Shown: piece by piece, positions 1 through 10,780 of the stretch
Layout: each line of letters starts with the position of its first letter
How positions within the stretch are numbered: position 1 is the first letter of the stretch
NCBI RefSeq assembly: GCF_001886185.1
Contig: NZ_JXLA01000020.1
Span: 1-64,000 of the forward strand
Direction of reading: 5' to 3'
DNA: 64,000 bases
Origin: Enterococcus raffinosus
Lineage (GTDB): Bacteria; Bacillota; Bacilli; Lactobacillales; Enterococcaceae
Notes under the pieces: generated by a model
The model's database searches: none
What the model was told of the DNA's origin: nothing
The model's input: only the letters and a program-made list of their open reading frames with translations
Translations under genes and position numbers: made by a program

Positions 1-2
1 GT

Positions 3-65
3 AAAGAAAAAGGAGATTTTTTGCGTATAGAAATGATAAAAGAACGATATTTAGGATATGTGTAA
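3..65 (+). CDS. C-terminal tail of an upstream gene (partial)
   Basis: The frame is open from the window edge and ends at TAA 63-65. The last residues read IEMIKERYLGYV. Too little is present to name a family. It could be chance, because only about 20 codons are visible. Confidence 0.35.
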   Translation, partial: KEKGDFLRIEMIKERYLGYV

Positions 66-225
66 CAGTGGATATTTTGCGTTTTACTTATCATTAAACT
101 GGTTTGTGTTCGAGATGAAGGCTGTTTCCATATTTTTTTATAAAAAATTGATGTCAAACGGTTAGCGGATACTTTTCTGAAGTTTTGATAGATAAATAAT
201 TGACCAACAAGTAGCAATCCATTTA

Positions 226-2296
<2,071 letters not shown>

Positions 2297-2306
2297 AAAA
2301 TAGAAG

Positions 2307-2344
2307 AAGGTCGAAACTCAGAAGGATGAGTTTCGACCTTTTTA
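2307..2344. terminator. Bidirectional rho-independent terminator
   Basis: A perfect 14-bp stem, AAGGTCGAAACTCA/TGAGTTTCGACCTT, with a 6-nt loop is followed by T's. It lies between convergent metG and the ABC permease and can serve both. Confidence 0.9.
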
Positions 2345-3055
2345 TGCGCTCAATTTTGTCAGAAATTTTCTAGTGAATAATGCAATCCAAAGGAAGCTGG
2401 TAAACACTCCTGCTAAGAAGGAAACGCCAAAAAGGTCTTCTCGTGTTAGTTGCCCTAACCAATAAGTTGGAAGAACCCCAAGGAACCAACGCCATGAATC
2501 AAAAATAAACCATGGAATTAGCAGCCCAATCATAGTTATTCCGGTGAGCTTGGAAATCGCCAAACCTTCTACTCGGTTCGCTGCAAAAGCGACAACCATC
2601 ATAGCAACGGCGCAACTAAACAATGAAGCAATAAAGGAAATGGCAAAGAGTGAGAGAAAAGTAAGGGAGGAGAGAGTAAACACTATTCCTAAAAGAATAC
2701 TGTTAATGAACCCCCAAAGAGCCGGTATCCCAATTCTCGCCATCAAATAATGCAGCCGACCAGAAGGAGTGACTTGATAATAGCCACTAATCCCCTCATC
2801 GCATTCTTCTAGCAGCAGGAAGGCACTGGATATAGTTAATAGCGTAGGTGCTAGTAGTAACATCAGCCCATCAGTTAGAGCATAATAGTTGTTAATGGCT
2901 ATAGAGAACTGTTGAACTAGAAACTGATTCACTATTGGCAAGAAAAAGTGAAAGGTAGCTCCCACTAGAAAAGGAGCCGGAATCAATACCAGCATAATCG
3001 GGTCACGTAACATCACTCGAAAACCAATAAAAAAAACTTTAAGAGTGGCGCGCAT
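2342..3055 (-). CDS. ABC exporter membrane subunit, second permease
   Basis: This hydrophobic protein of about 237 aa has roughly six membrane spans and is probably the second permease of an ATP-driven exporter. The start at 3055 (MRATLKVFF) follows an AAGGAGGA site at normal spacing; a longer reading from 3094 has no ribosome site. Its beginning overlaps the end of the upstream permease by 17 bp, so translation is likely coupled. The substrate cannot be read from sequence. The TetR-regulated context suggests a drug, lipid or toxic-compound exporter. Confidence 0.8.
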   Translation of the reverse strand: MRATLKVFFIGFRVMLRDPIMLVLIPAPFLVGATFHFFLPIVNQFLVQQFSIAINNYYALTDGLMLLLAPTLLTISSAFLLLEECDEGISGYYQVTPSGRLHYLMARIGIPALWGFINSILLGIVFTLSSLTFLSLFAISFIASLFSCAVAMMVVAFAANRVEGLAISKLTGITMIGLLIPWFIFDSWRWFLGVLPTYWLGQLTREDLFGVSFLAGVFTSFLWIALFTRKFLTKLSA

Positions 3056-3752
3056 AGCTATTCCTCCTTGAAGGATTGATCTTTGAGGGGACACGATGAA
3101 CTACTAGTACAAATAAGACACCTGTCCAAATTGAGAGCCCAAAAATCTTGAAAAGAAACGGCTCATGGAACTTACCAAATAGGTACTGAATTAATTTTAA
3201 GACCATTGTTCCCGGTAAAAATTCCGCAAAAGGAAGAGCAATTCCGAACAATGAGGCTATTCCTGGAGTCAAAAGCAACAAGGCTGGTGGAACGCTAAGC
3301 ATCAAATAACTGTTGACGGTTTTGGCGAAGGTAGCCAGTAGCAATCCCACCAATGTGAAAAAGCCGGAGGAAATAAACACAATTCCTGCTAAAGCAAAGG
3401 GATTGATCCAGGACATAGTGATTGCAGCAATGATTGTTGCAGAACAAGTAGAAACAAGTCCTAAAGAGAGCATCTTTCCTAATACATATTCATAGCCCTT
3501 TAAAGGAGAGATTGCCATATAACTGTGCAGGTCTTCTTCTTGTTCAAGCAGCCATATTCCACCAATAAAGAAGTACCCTAAGACAGCTGGATCACCGAGA
3601 ATAATCAATGAGCCAGTCAAACTTCTCAGTACAGGATCATTGATTTGACTGAGTATAAGAACATAAAAAAGCGTAAGAATACCGTAGATAAAATAAAAAC
3701 CATACCGCATTTGATACTGCATATCTTGTTTAGTAGTCAAAAGGAATCTCAT
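3039..3752 (-). CDS. ABC exporter membrane subunit, first permease
   Basis: This 237-aa protein has about six predicted membrane helices and pairs with the ATPase gene upstream. Its ATG overlaps the ATPase stop by 4 bp (ATGA), typical of translational coupling. With the second permease it would form a heterodimeric channel. A charged loop with WLLEQEEDLHSY near residues 65-80 probably faces the cytoplasm. No family-specific motif identifies the cargo. Confidence 0.8.
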   Translation of the reverse strand: MRFLLTTKQDMQYQMRYGFYFIYGILTLFYVLILSQINDPVLRSLTGSLIILGDPAVLGYFFIGGIWLLEQEEDLHSYMAISPLKGYEYVLGKMLSLGLVSTCSATIIAAITMSWINPFALAGIVFISSGFFTLVGLLLATFAKTVNSYLMLSVPPALLLLTPGIASLFGIALPFAEFLPGTMVLKLIQYLFGKFHEPFLFKIFGLSIWTGVLFVLVVHRVPSKINPSRRNSYARHS

Positions 3753-4606
3753 TGCAGCCGCCTTCCTGTCAAAGAAATAAAAACATCCTCCAAACTTTGT
3801 TCGATGGAATGAACGCGGATCACTTTTTTTGCTTTGGACATTGCTTGAAAATGAGGGTCGGAATATAGCTCATTTACAGGTAGCGTCCGTTGTTCTTCAT
3901 TATTTTGCTGATTAAGGAACGTATAACGGACCTTATTTTCCTGAACGGAGTGTCGAAAAGCTTTTGGTGAATCTAAGGCCCGAATTTCGCCATCAACGAT
4001 GAAAGCAACGCGGTCGCAGAGTTCTTCAGCGTCGTGCATATTATGTGTGGTAAGGATGATCGTCTTTCCTGCTTCCTGTAGCTCTTTGATCATGTCTTTT
4101 AGGATTCGAGCATTTGACGGGTCTAAACCACTGGTCGGTTCATCTAAGAAGAGTAGATCAGGCTTGTGCAGCAAACAGCGAATAAATCCGAGACGCGTTT
4201 TCATTCCTTTGGAAAAACGTGCGACGGGCTTTCGAGCATCCTCCCATAAATTCATTCGACTTAGCAGCGGTTGAGGATCTAATGATTCTTGTTGATATAA
4301 AGAAGAAAAATAGGTTAGATTTTCTAAAGCAGTGAATTTACCATAAAAATTGGGGAACTCGAAGTCCACACCGATTTTGTTATAGTAATCTTCGGAAAGC
4401 CGCTTCAGTGAGCTATCCATGACAGTCACTTCCCCTCGATAATCAGTCAAGGTGCCGGTCAAAATTTTCTGCAAAGTACTTTTCCCAGCACCGGAAGGAC
4501 CCAAAAATCCAAAAATTTCCCCTTTTTTGACATCGAAATTGATTTGCTTCAAGGTATCTTGATTATTCTTTGGATACTGATAAAAAAGATTTTTAACTCG
4601 GATCAT
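3749..4606 (-). CDS. ABC transporter ATP-binding protein
   Basis: This is the nucleotide-binding subunit that powers the two permeases downstream. It shows Walker A GPSGAGKST (residues 36-44), an ABC signature-like FSKGMKTRLGF and Walker B LLFLDEPTSGLD followed by the H-loop TTHNMHD. At 285 aa it has the C-terminal extension common in drug and antibiotic exporter ATPases of the DrrA/CcmA type. It begins 3 bp after the TetR gene and overlaps the next gene by 4 bp, so all four genes form one operon. Confidence 0.93.
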   Translation of the reverse strand: MIRVKNLFYQYPKNNQDTLKQINFDVKKGEIFGFLGPSGAGKSTLQKILTGTLTDYRGEVTVMDSSLKRLSEDYYNKIGVDFEFPNFYGKFTALENLTYFSSLYQQESLDPQPLLSRMNLWEDARKPVARFSKGMKTRLGFIRCLLHKPDLLFLDEPTSGLDPSNARILKDMIKELQEAGKTIILTTHNMHDAEELCDRVAFIVDGEIRALDSPKAFRHSVQENKVRYTFLNQQNNEEQRTLPVNELYSDPHFQAMSKAKKVIRVHSIEQSLEDVFISLTGRRLQ

Positions 4607-4608
4607 AA

Positions 4609-5196
4609 CTATTCCTCCACTAGTTCATTCACCAGACCGTTTATCATAACAGACAATACTTGCATTCGCAGCGCTTCTTTTTCCTCTTCTAACAGAACGA
4701 TCACGCCATAAAGGGCTTGAAACGCCTTTGTAACAACCTCGATTGGTTGAGTGAAACGTACACCATAATTACTCAAAAGCTGTAATACTTCAGCATCTTC
4801 ATTGGAATGATGTTCTATGACTTCTGGAGGGAGTTTTCGGAACAATATCGCCATAGTCTCGCTATCCGTTTTTTGAATCAAAGGGTATTGATTCATCAGT
4901 TCAAACAGAAACATCACTGTCTTTTTAACCAACTCTTTTGGCGATAAGGAGCGATTTTCTGATAGATAAGCATCTAATTGTCTCCACATGTCCTTTTGAC
5001 AATTAACCAAAAGCTCGAAATAGAGTTCTTCTTTGCTGGGATAAAAGGTATAAAAAGAGCCTTTTGCGATTAGGGAAGCTTTGGCAATCTCTTCAATGGT
5101 TACTTTCTTAAGTCCATACTCACAAAAAAGTTTCTCAGCAACATGAAGCAATCTCTCGGTGATCGTTTGCTTTTCTTGAGAGCTAAATTTTGGCAT
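4609..5196 (-). CDS. TetR/AcrR-family transcriptional regulator
   Basis: This 195-aa regulator has an N-terminal helix-turn-helix (about residues 27-60, VTIEEIAKASLIAKGSFYTF) typical of TetR proteins, followed by a helical ligand-binding domain. It is the first gene of the exporter operon and probably represses it until an inducer binds. A perfect inverted repeat just upstream of its start is the likely operator and would also give autoregulation. The ligand is unknown. Confidence 0.92.
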   Translation of the reverse strand: MPKFSSQEKQTITERLLHVAEKLFCEYGLKKVTIEEIAKASLIAKGSFYTFYPSKEELYFELLVNCQKDMWRQLDAYLSENRSLSPKELVKKTVMFLFELMNQYPLIQKTDSETMAILFRKLPPEVIEHHSNEDAEVLQLLSNYGVRFTQPIEVVTKAFQALYGVIVLLEEEKEALRMQVLSVMINGLVNELVEE

Positions 5197-5210
5197 ACAG
5201 TTCTCCTATC

Positions 5211-5249
5211 TATTTATATGACTAAAAAAAATATATGGTCATATAAATA
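5211..5249. promoter_or_regulatory. Probable TetR operator
   Basis: Perfect 12-bp arms, TATTTATATGAC (5211-5222) and GTCATATAAATA (5238-5249), are separated by 15 bp of A/T. The site begins 14 bp upstream of the tetR ATG, where the exporter promoter must lie. Confidence 0.75.
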
Positions 5250-5372
5250 TAGCTTGTCCTGTATCATCTGTCAATAAGTATTGGAGCAAGCAAGTTATTC
5301 TGTTGTAAAAATTCTTTGTGCTAAGCTTTTGATAGTAGAATAAAAATATGAAGATTAAGAAGAGGTGATTTT

Positions 5373-5678
5373 ATGCCATTTATCGCAATTTTAATAGATA
5401 CACTGACCCTAGGAGGCTATTTTCTACAATTGAACAATGGAGGTTCCATATTTTATTTGTTAGGGTTGATCTTTCAGGGAATAGTGACGGTTCTTCTACT
5501 TTTCATTACGATTGGTTATCACGGGAAAAAGCTGACGAGCTTTCGTCCAGCAGGATATCCCTATCTAACGATTCGTTATGCCGTCATTCTTCTTTCTTTT
5601 CTAATAAATGCTATCGTGCTGTTTCTATACGGATTAAATTATTTTGGTATCAATGATGTCGTTTTCTCTAATTTTTAG
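5373..5678 (+). CDS. Small membrane protein of unknown function
   Basis: A 101-aa protein with about three hydrophobic helices and few charged residues. A good AGAGGTGA ribosome site precedes the ATG. It stands alone between the TetR operator and a long non-coding region. I recognise no family. It is divergent from the exporter operon, but nothing shows that they work together. Confidence 0.6.
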   Translation: MPFIAILIDTLTLGGYFLQLNNGGSIFYLLGLIFQGIVTVLLLFITIGYHGKKLTSFRPAGYPYLTIRYAVILLSFLINAIVLFLYGLNYFGINDVVFSNF

Positions 5679-6022
5679 AAGAGCTATCCTTTGGCGATTG
5701 AATAAAGAAACTGCTGAGTGTCAAAATGGAGGGATACCGATAGCCATGGAGTTTCGAATGGTGGAGCTGCCACCGTTACAAGCAGCATTTTCTGGTGTAG
5801 ATGCGAATGTTGATTTTTCCGAACAGGGTTGAGCTCAAATGGAAAATTTTATACCGATAAGATTATTAAATAATTGAAAAGAATTAGTTAGTATCCCCTT
5901 TGGCTATTTTTCATTCGTAAAAAAGTGTGTTATAGTAACTTAATACGAAAAATATTTTTATGCGACACTTTAACTCATTTTAATGAAATTTAATCAAACT
6001 GGCGTAACTATAGGGTTACAAG

Positions 6023-6051
6023 GATGTATTAGAAGGATTTGGGAATACATC
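6023..6051. repeat. Inverted repeat in long intergenic region
   Basis: GATGTATT/AATACATC arms (6023-6030 and 6044-6051) with a 13-nt loop. It is the first of five hairpins in the gene-free stretch 5679-6625. No T-run follows, so it is not an obvious terminator. Confidence 0.4.
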
Positions 6052-6126
6052 GTTTAAACGAGAAATAGTTAATTTTTAGTAATAGTCAACACCCTCAACT
6101 TTAGAATAATAAATATTGATTAGTTA

Positions 6127-6165
6127 GATAGCCCGCTCTTGATTGAGCGGGCTATCGTTCATTTT
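6127..6165 (+). terminator. GC-rich hairpin, probable terminator
   Basis: A perfect 12-bp stem, GATAGCCCGCTC/GAGCGGGCTATC, with a 6-nt loop is followed by a weak T-rich stretch. It could end a short transcript starting somewhere in 5900-6100, where I see no convincing ORF. Confidence 0.6.
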
Positions 6166-6168
6166 AGA

Positions 6169-6216
6169 GGTCCTAACCCCTTACTACTTAAGTAATAAGG
6201 GGTTAGGACCTTTTTT
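6169..6216 (+). terminator. Strong hairpin with T-run
   Basis: A stem of about 18 bp with one mismatch (GGTCCTAACCCCTTA with its complement ending GGTTAGGACC at 6210) is followed by six T's. It sits 12 bp after the previous hairpin, forming a tandem terminator that shields the pilus operon promoter from upstream transcription. Confidence 0.75.
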
Positions 6217-6286
6217 GACCAATTAAATTATGGATTTGAAAAAATTTGGGAAAACTCTTCTTGCTAGAAAAGACAATCAAAAATTG

Positions 6287-6373
6287 GAAGAAAGCTTGAT
6301 TTATAAGCCTTGCTTTCTTCTTCATTATTGATAGAAATCAATTCAGTGAAATTTTTTTACAGAAATTGATTTC
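6287..6373. repeat. Two adjacent inverted repeats upstream of pilus operon 1
   Basis: GAAGAAAGC/GCTTTCTTC arms (6287-6295 and 6312-6320) are followed by GAAATCAATT/AATTGATTTC (6334-6343 and 6364-6373). Both are perfect. They may be operators or structured RNA. The remainder, 6374-6625, is AT-rich and must hold the pilus operon promoter, which I cannot place with confidence. Confidence 0.45.
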
Positions 6374-6625
6374 AGCTATTAAAAATTTTTTATCTATAAC
6401 GTTAAACAAAAATTATTCTTACATTGTATAGGGGAATAGGCTTTTTAAATTACACGAGTCCTCTCTTTAGTAGTGCGGTTTGTTATTATTGTGCTAATTT
6501 GATGAATATAAAGTTTATTGTTAGGATTTAGATAAGATGTATTTTGTTATATTTGGGCGATTTGGAATAATTATAATTAATTTTTAGCGATTTTTTTATA
6601 GTTTTTTAAATTTTTGGAGGGGGAG

Positions 6626-9600
6626 ATGGAGAATATGCGAAAAGCAAGGTGGATGCCCAGTTTGATACTAGTAATCAGTTTACTTTTTAGTTTGATCCCA
6701 ATAAATACGAGCAGTCGTGCTGAAAATGTAGAAGCCCATAGTGACATCGAGGTAGTAGATACAACTATTTTGGACGCAATGGGTGAATTGAACTCGCCGG
6801 ACAATCGTATCAAAGAATTAGAAACAGTAACGATTGAACTTGCGTGGCAAATGATTAGTGTGGATCTGATTGAAGAAGGAGAAACGCGAGAATTGACATT
6901 ACCGGAGGAACTGAGTTACATCGAGCAAAATGGGATTCTTTCGGACGGGATGGGAAGCTTTCAAGTCAGCAATGGCATCCTTCAATTTACCTTTGCTCAA
7001 AATTACCAAATGACTCCTGATGAAAGGTTGCCGGACTATCAATCTGTCAAACATTACCAAGGAAGTGTGACTATTCAAGCAGAAGTACCTAAGAAGGGAA
7101 ATTCCGACGTAACCCTTGATTTTGGTAATCAGGTTATGGAATCACTATTTATTGAAACAGAAGTTGAGAATAAGAATGAAGCTCTTCGAGAGGCAGGGCG
7201 AGACTTAAATGCTTTAGGAACTTGGGTGCTCCGCAGTATGAAAGTAACGGATGAAAATGGTGAGAACTTTTCGGAGGAGAAGCCACCAACCAGAGACAAT
7301 AATATCCAAGTCGATTTTGAGTGGCAGTTGGAAAATGAGGTAGAGATCCAATCAGGAGATTATTATACTTATCAGTTGCCAGATTATTTTGCTGTCCATC
7401 AGGTAATACAGAATGAACCTTTAAAAAATGAAACGTCAGGTGGTGAACCTTTAGGCAGCTTTGATTTGGACATCAACGGTTTATTAACAATCAAGTTTAA
7501 TGACGAGGCCGCTGAAGTAAGTAATCGTAAGGGAACGATTCATCTTTCTACACAATTAGATGTGAAACAGCATATTGAAGAGATAGTTACTGAAGAGCAA
7601 ATTAATGAGGATGGTAGTACCAGTGGTGAAGTGAAAATCAAGATTGCTAAAGCGGCGATTAAAAAAACCGGATCGATCGGTAATGACAACATCATCACAT
7701 GGGAAATCAACATCAATGAAAACAGTCGAAAGCTAGCAAATGTCAAAGTGACGGATTATTTGCAAGCAAACCATAAATTTGTAAGTATTAAATGCGAGGT
7801 TCCTGATGAAGCAGGCGATTGGAAGGAGGTAGGATCAGAATTTTATCATTGTTTGCACTTTGAACCACCAAATGATCGTTCCTATTTTGAACTATCCTTT
7901 CCTAATTTAGATAAGCAAAAGCAGAAACTGACTCACCCGGTGAAATTCATTGTTCGCTCAAGAATCACAGATTCCGGCAGTGCGAATGCTTATCAGAATA
8001 CCGCTGCGATCACAGGATCAAATTTCATTGAGAATGGTGTAGAAGCAACAGTTTCTTTGGTTGATATCCCCAGCTATAAATTCTTGATCGATTCCGAATT
8101 TGAAAATGGTATTTTTGATTGGCGTATGAAGGCGACGATCAAAAATGATGGTGGAGAAATCATTGATCAGATGTATAAAAATGATCATTGGTCAGAGGGG
8201 GCACTGCATTATTTTGATCCTTCAACGCTTGCAATTACAGATGAGAAAGGGCGTACGTTGCAGGAGGATCAATGGTCGTTCATCAGGGCGGAGGAAGTAA
8301 CGAAGAAAGATAAAAATGATGCCGACCAAATCGTTCGATTCGGCATCAAATTTGCTAAAGCGGGAATCTATTATCTTAGCTACAAAACAAAGGCTTTTGA
8401 GATTCCCCCACCTTTAAACGAGGAATTCGTAAATTATCTTTGGGTCGAAGGGAAAAAATATAATGGGAGCAGCGGTATCGATGATGAGGATACGTTAGGA
8501 GTAACTAAATCTCATCAGGGAACCGATTATATGAAACGCGAATTAACTTGGTGGACCACCATCAACAAGAACAAAATCGTGATGAAAAATGCCAAAATTG
8601 AAGACAAATATAGCAGCGTTAACGGCAATAATAAATCCGCTTTACGCTTAAATGAGGACACGCTACACATTTATCCGTTAAAAAAGGAAGCTGCGAATGA
8701 TAATGATATTGATGAATCTCGTGAACTTAGAAAAGGAAAAGATTTTATCTTAGAGTCTAAAGGTGAGAATTACAAAGACGGGTTCGTGATTAGGCTGATT
8801 GGAGACTATGCAAGTACCGATGAGACGCTGCAGATTCGCTACAACACGCATTTTATGATGGAATATCAAAGCCCCTCTGGGTCAAAGAAAAGTAATTACT
8901 TTGTGAATTCAGCAATCGTAACTTATCAATATGAAGGCGAAGAAAGACAAGGATACGATTCAGATGAAACGGAAGTATGGATCGATTCTCGGATGGGGCA
9001 GAATGGCTGGAAATACGGGACTTTTGTGGCAAAGGGGGAAGAATATAAAAATCAGGTCAGTCCCTTTGCAGGAGAGAAGCCAGCAGAGGATTCCGTTTAT
9101 TGGACCGTTCCAATAAATTCTTGGGGAGTTAAATTAAACGCTGGAACAATCATTTGGGAAGATATTCATGAAGGACAATCGAATCCAGAGGTCAAAATCC
9201 ACAAAGTGATTTATGACCGACCAGAGTATGGATTAACAGGATACGGTGATCAGCTTGAGGAAGATATCGATTACGAGATTATCTCAAATGGAACCAACTC
9301 TGAAAATTTTGGCATCAAACTTTTAAAAGAGATCACTGAACCTTTTGCTCTTTTCATTAAAGTGAAGGCTGATGAAGATACCTTCAAATACAAGAATAAA
9401 GCCGAGATGGATTTTGAGGGTGAAAAACTCGAAGTGGAAGCCTTTGTTGAAAAGAGCTACAAGACAGATTGGCTGACTAAAAATGGCAGTCAGGAAATGG
9501 AGGATTCAGAAGCCAAGCTGCAGGCAAACTATGAAATCATATTAAATAAAGACAGTCGAACAATCAATGACCCAATCATCACTGATACCATTACGATCAA

Positions 9601-10780
9601 TGAGCAAACTTTTCAGCAGGAAAATGGCTCAGTAAAAGTGAAAGCTTATAAAGCAATCAAGAAGGGGAATCTGTACGTGAAAGGTGAGGGTGTTGATTTG
9701 AGTAAAGAAGGTCGTTCTGTACAACTTTCTAACGACATCGAAAAGGGTACACAAACACTGACGATCTCTTTAGGTGAATCTATATCAGAGCCTTATATCA
9801 TCGAATATTCCACGAACATAGATCCGGCCCTCAAAAATGGTACACAGATATCAAATAAAGCATCGCTTTTTGGAAAGGGGCATCTAATCACTGAAACGGT
9901 GAAGCAAGTGGAAGTGAAGTCGACTCAAGGTTCAGGCACTTCTAGCGGAGTTGATGGGGCGTTAAGAATTAGAAAAATTGATGAAAAAGGAGAATTGATT
10001 GACGCTATTGCTGAATTTGCCCTTTTCCGTGTTGATAAAGATGGTAAATTACAGGAATTTCTGCCGAGTATTAAGGTGAAGAAGGACCGGATCGTCCAAA
10101 TAGGAGAGGGCGAAAGTATTGACCTTGAAAAAATATCAAATCTCCGTTATGGAAAATATGCAATACAAGAAATAAAAGCCCCTGATGGGTACGAATTAGA
10201 TGACACCGTTCATAAATTTATCATCGATGGTAATCTACCTGAGCACGAATATCTTCATGAACACAAGAACAATAAACTCAAACCATTTGAATTGGCAATC
10301 TTGAAGAAAAGTATGATGGACGAACGCGAATTGCAGGGGGGAGAATTCGCGTTAAGTGAGGCTGGAAATGAACAGACACTGGCAACAGCAACCACTGATA
10401 AAAGCGGGATCGGAAAGTTCCAAGATGCCGAAAAAAATCCGTATCCACTGCTATTAGGAAAAGACTACATCGTTAAGGAGACAAAAGCGCCAGACGGCTT
10501 TGTCAAATTGAAAGGAGCGTTTACAGTTTCGATCTCCAAGCAAGGAGATGTCACCGTGAGGTACGATGGCGATGAGCTAGATAAACAGGATATAAGCGTC
10601 AAAAAAGGTGAAGAAGGAGAGAATGCTCAAATTCAGTTTACAGCTAGAAATAATCCGCGCACCCCTTTGCCGAAGACTGGGGGAGCTGGTGGGGCATTGC
10701 TGATAACGCTAGGTCTTGTCGGTTTGCTGGTTGGATTATGGTATCACTTTTCGCTAAAAAAAGAGGAGGGATGGTCATGA
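6626..10780 (+). CDS. Large LPXTG-anchored MSCRAMM-like adhesin of pilus operon 1
   Basis: This surface protein of about 1384 aa has a signal peptide (MRKARWMPS, then a hydrophobic core ending near SSRAEN) and a C-terminal sorting signal LPKTG near residue 1348, followed by a membrane span and a KKEEGWS tail. The long ectodomain repeats Ig-like beta modules resembling the N2/N3 or collagen-binding folds of Gram-positive adhesins. Near the C-terminus two SpaA/CnaB domains carry E-box-like IQEIKAPDGY and VKETKAPDGF, expected to form isopeptide bonds. There is no VWA domain, unlike the other tip proteins here. The start at 6626 follows GGAGG; an in-frame ATG at 6635 is also possible. It is probably the pilus tip or an ancillary adhesin. 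Confidence 0.87.
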   Translation: MENMRKARWMPSLILVISLLFSLIPINTSSRAENVEAHSDIEVVDTTILDAMGELNSPDNRIKELETVTIELAWQMISVDLIEEGETRELTLPEELSYIEQNGILSDGMGSFQVSNGILQFTFAQNYQMTPDERLPDYQSVKHYQGSVTIQAEVPKKGNSDVTLDFGNQVMESLFIETEVENKNEALREAGRDLNALGTWVLRSMKVTDENGENFSEEKPPTRDNNIQVDFEWQLENEVEIQSGDYYTYQLPDYFAVHQVIQNEPLKNETSGGEPLGSFDLDINGLLTIKFNDEAAEVSNRKGTIHLSTQLDVKQHIEEIVTEEQINEDGSTSGEVKIKIAKAAIKKTGSIGNDNIITWEININENSRKLANVKVTDYLQANHKFVSIKCEVPDEAGDWKEVGSEFYHCLHFEPPNDRSYFELSFPNLDKQKQKLTHPVKFIVRSRITDSGSANAYQNTAAITGSNFIENGVEATVSLVDIPSYKFLIDSEFENGIFDWRMKATIKNDGGEIIDQMYKNDHWSEGALHYFDPSTLAITDEKGRTLQEDQWSFIRAEEVTKKDKNDADQIVRFGIKFAKAGIYYLSYKTKAFEIPPPLNEEFVNYLWVEGKKYNGSSGIDDEDTLGVTKSHQGTDYMKRELTWWTTINKNKIVMKNAKIEDKYSSVNGNNKSALRLNEDTLHIYPLKKEAANDNDIDESRELRKGKDFILESKGENYKDGFVIRLIGDYASTDETLQIRYNTHFMMEYQSPSGSKKSNYFVNSAIVTYQYEGEERQGYDSDETEVWIDSRMGQNGWKYGTFVAKGEEYKNQVSPFAGEKPAEDSVYWTVPINSWGVKLNAGTIIWEDIHEGQSNPEVKIHKVIYDRPEYGLTGYGDQLEEDIDYEIISNGTNSENFGIKLLKEITEPFALFIKVKADEDTFKYKNKAEMDFEGEKLEVEAFVEKSYKTDWLTKNGSQEMEDSEAKLQANYEIILNKDSRTINDPIITDTITINEQTFQQENGSVKVKAYKAIKKGNLYVKGEGVDLSKEGRSVQLSNDIEKGTQTLTISLGESISEPYIIEYSTNIDPALKNGTQISNKASLFGKGHLITETVKQVEVKSTQGSGTSSGVDGALRIRKIDEKGELIDAIAEFALFRVDKDGKLQEFLPSIKVKKDRIVQIGEGESIDLEKISNLRYGKYAIQEIKAPDGYELDDTVHKFIIDGNLPEHEYLHEHKNNKLKPFELAILKKSMMDERELQGGEFALSEAGNEQTLATATTDKSGIGKFQDAEKNPYPLLLGKDYIVKETKAPDGFVKLKGAFTVSISKQGDVTVRYDGDELDKQDISVKKGEEGENAQIQFTARNNPRTPLPKTGGAGGALLITLGLVGLLVGLWYHFSLKKEEGWS

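Noticed and set aside
5644-5832. 62-codon plus-strand ORF after the small membrane gene
   Set aside because: It overlaps the previous gene, has no ribosome site and no recognisable sequence features.
6395-6451. RATAAC-like box (TATAAC) with a TAAATT 51 bp downstream before pilus operon 1
   Set aside because: The second box at 54 bp is missing, so it does not meet the dual-box pattern and is not counted in that set.
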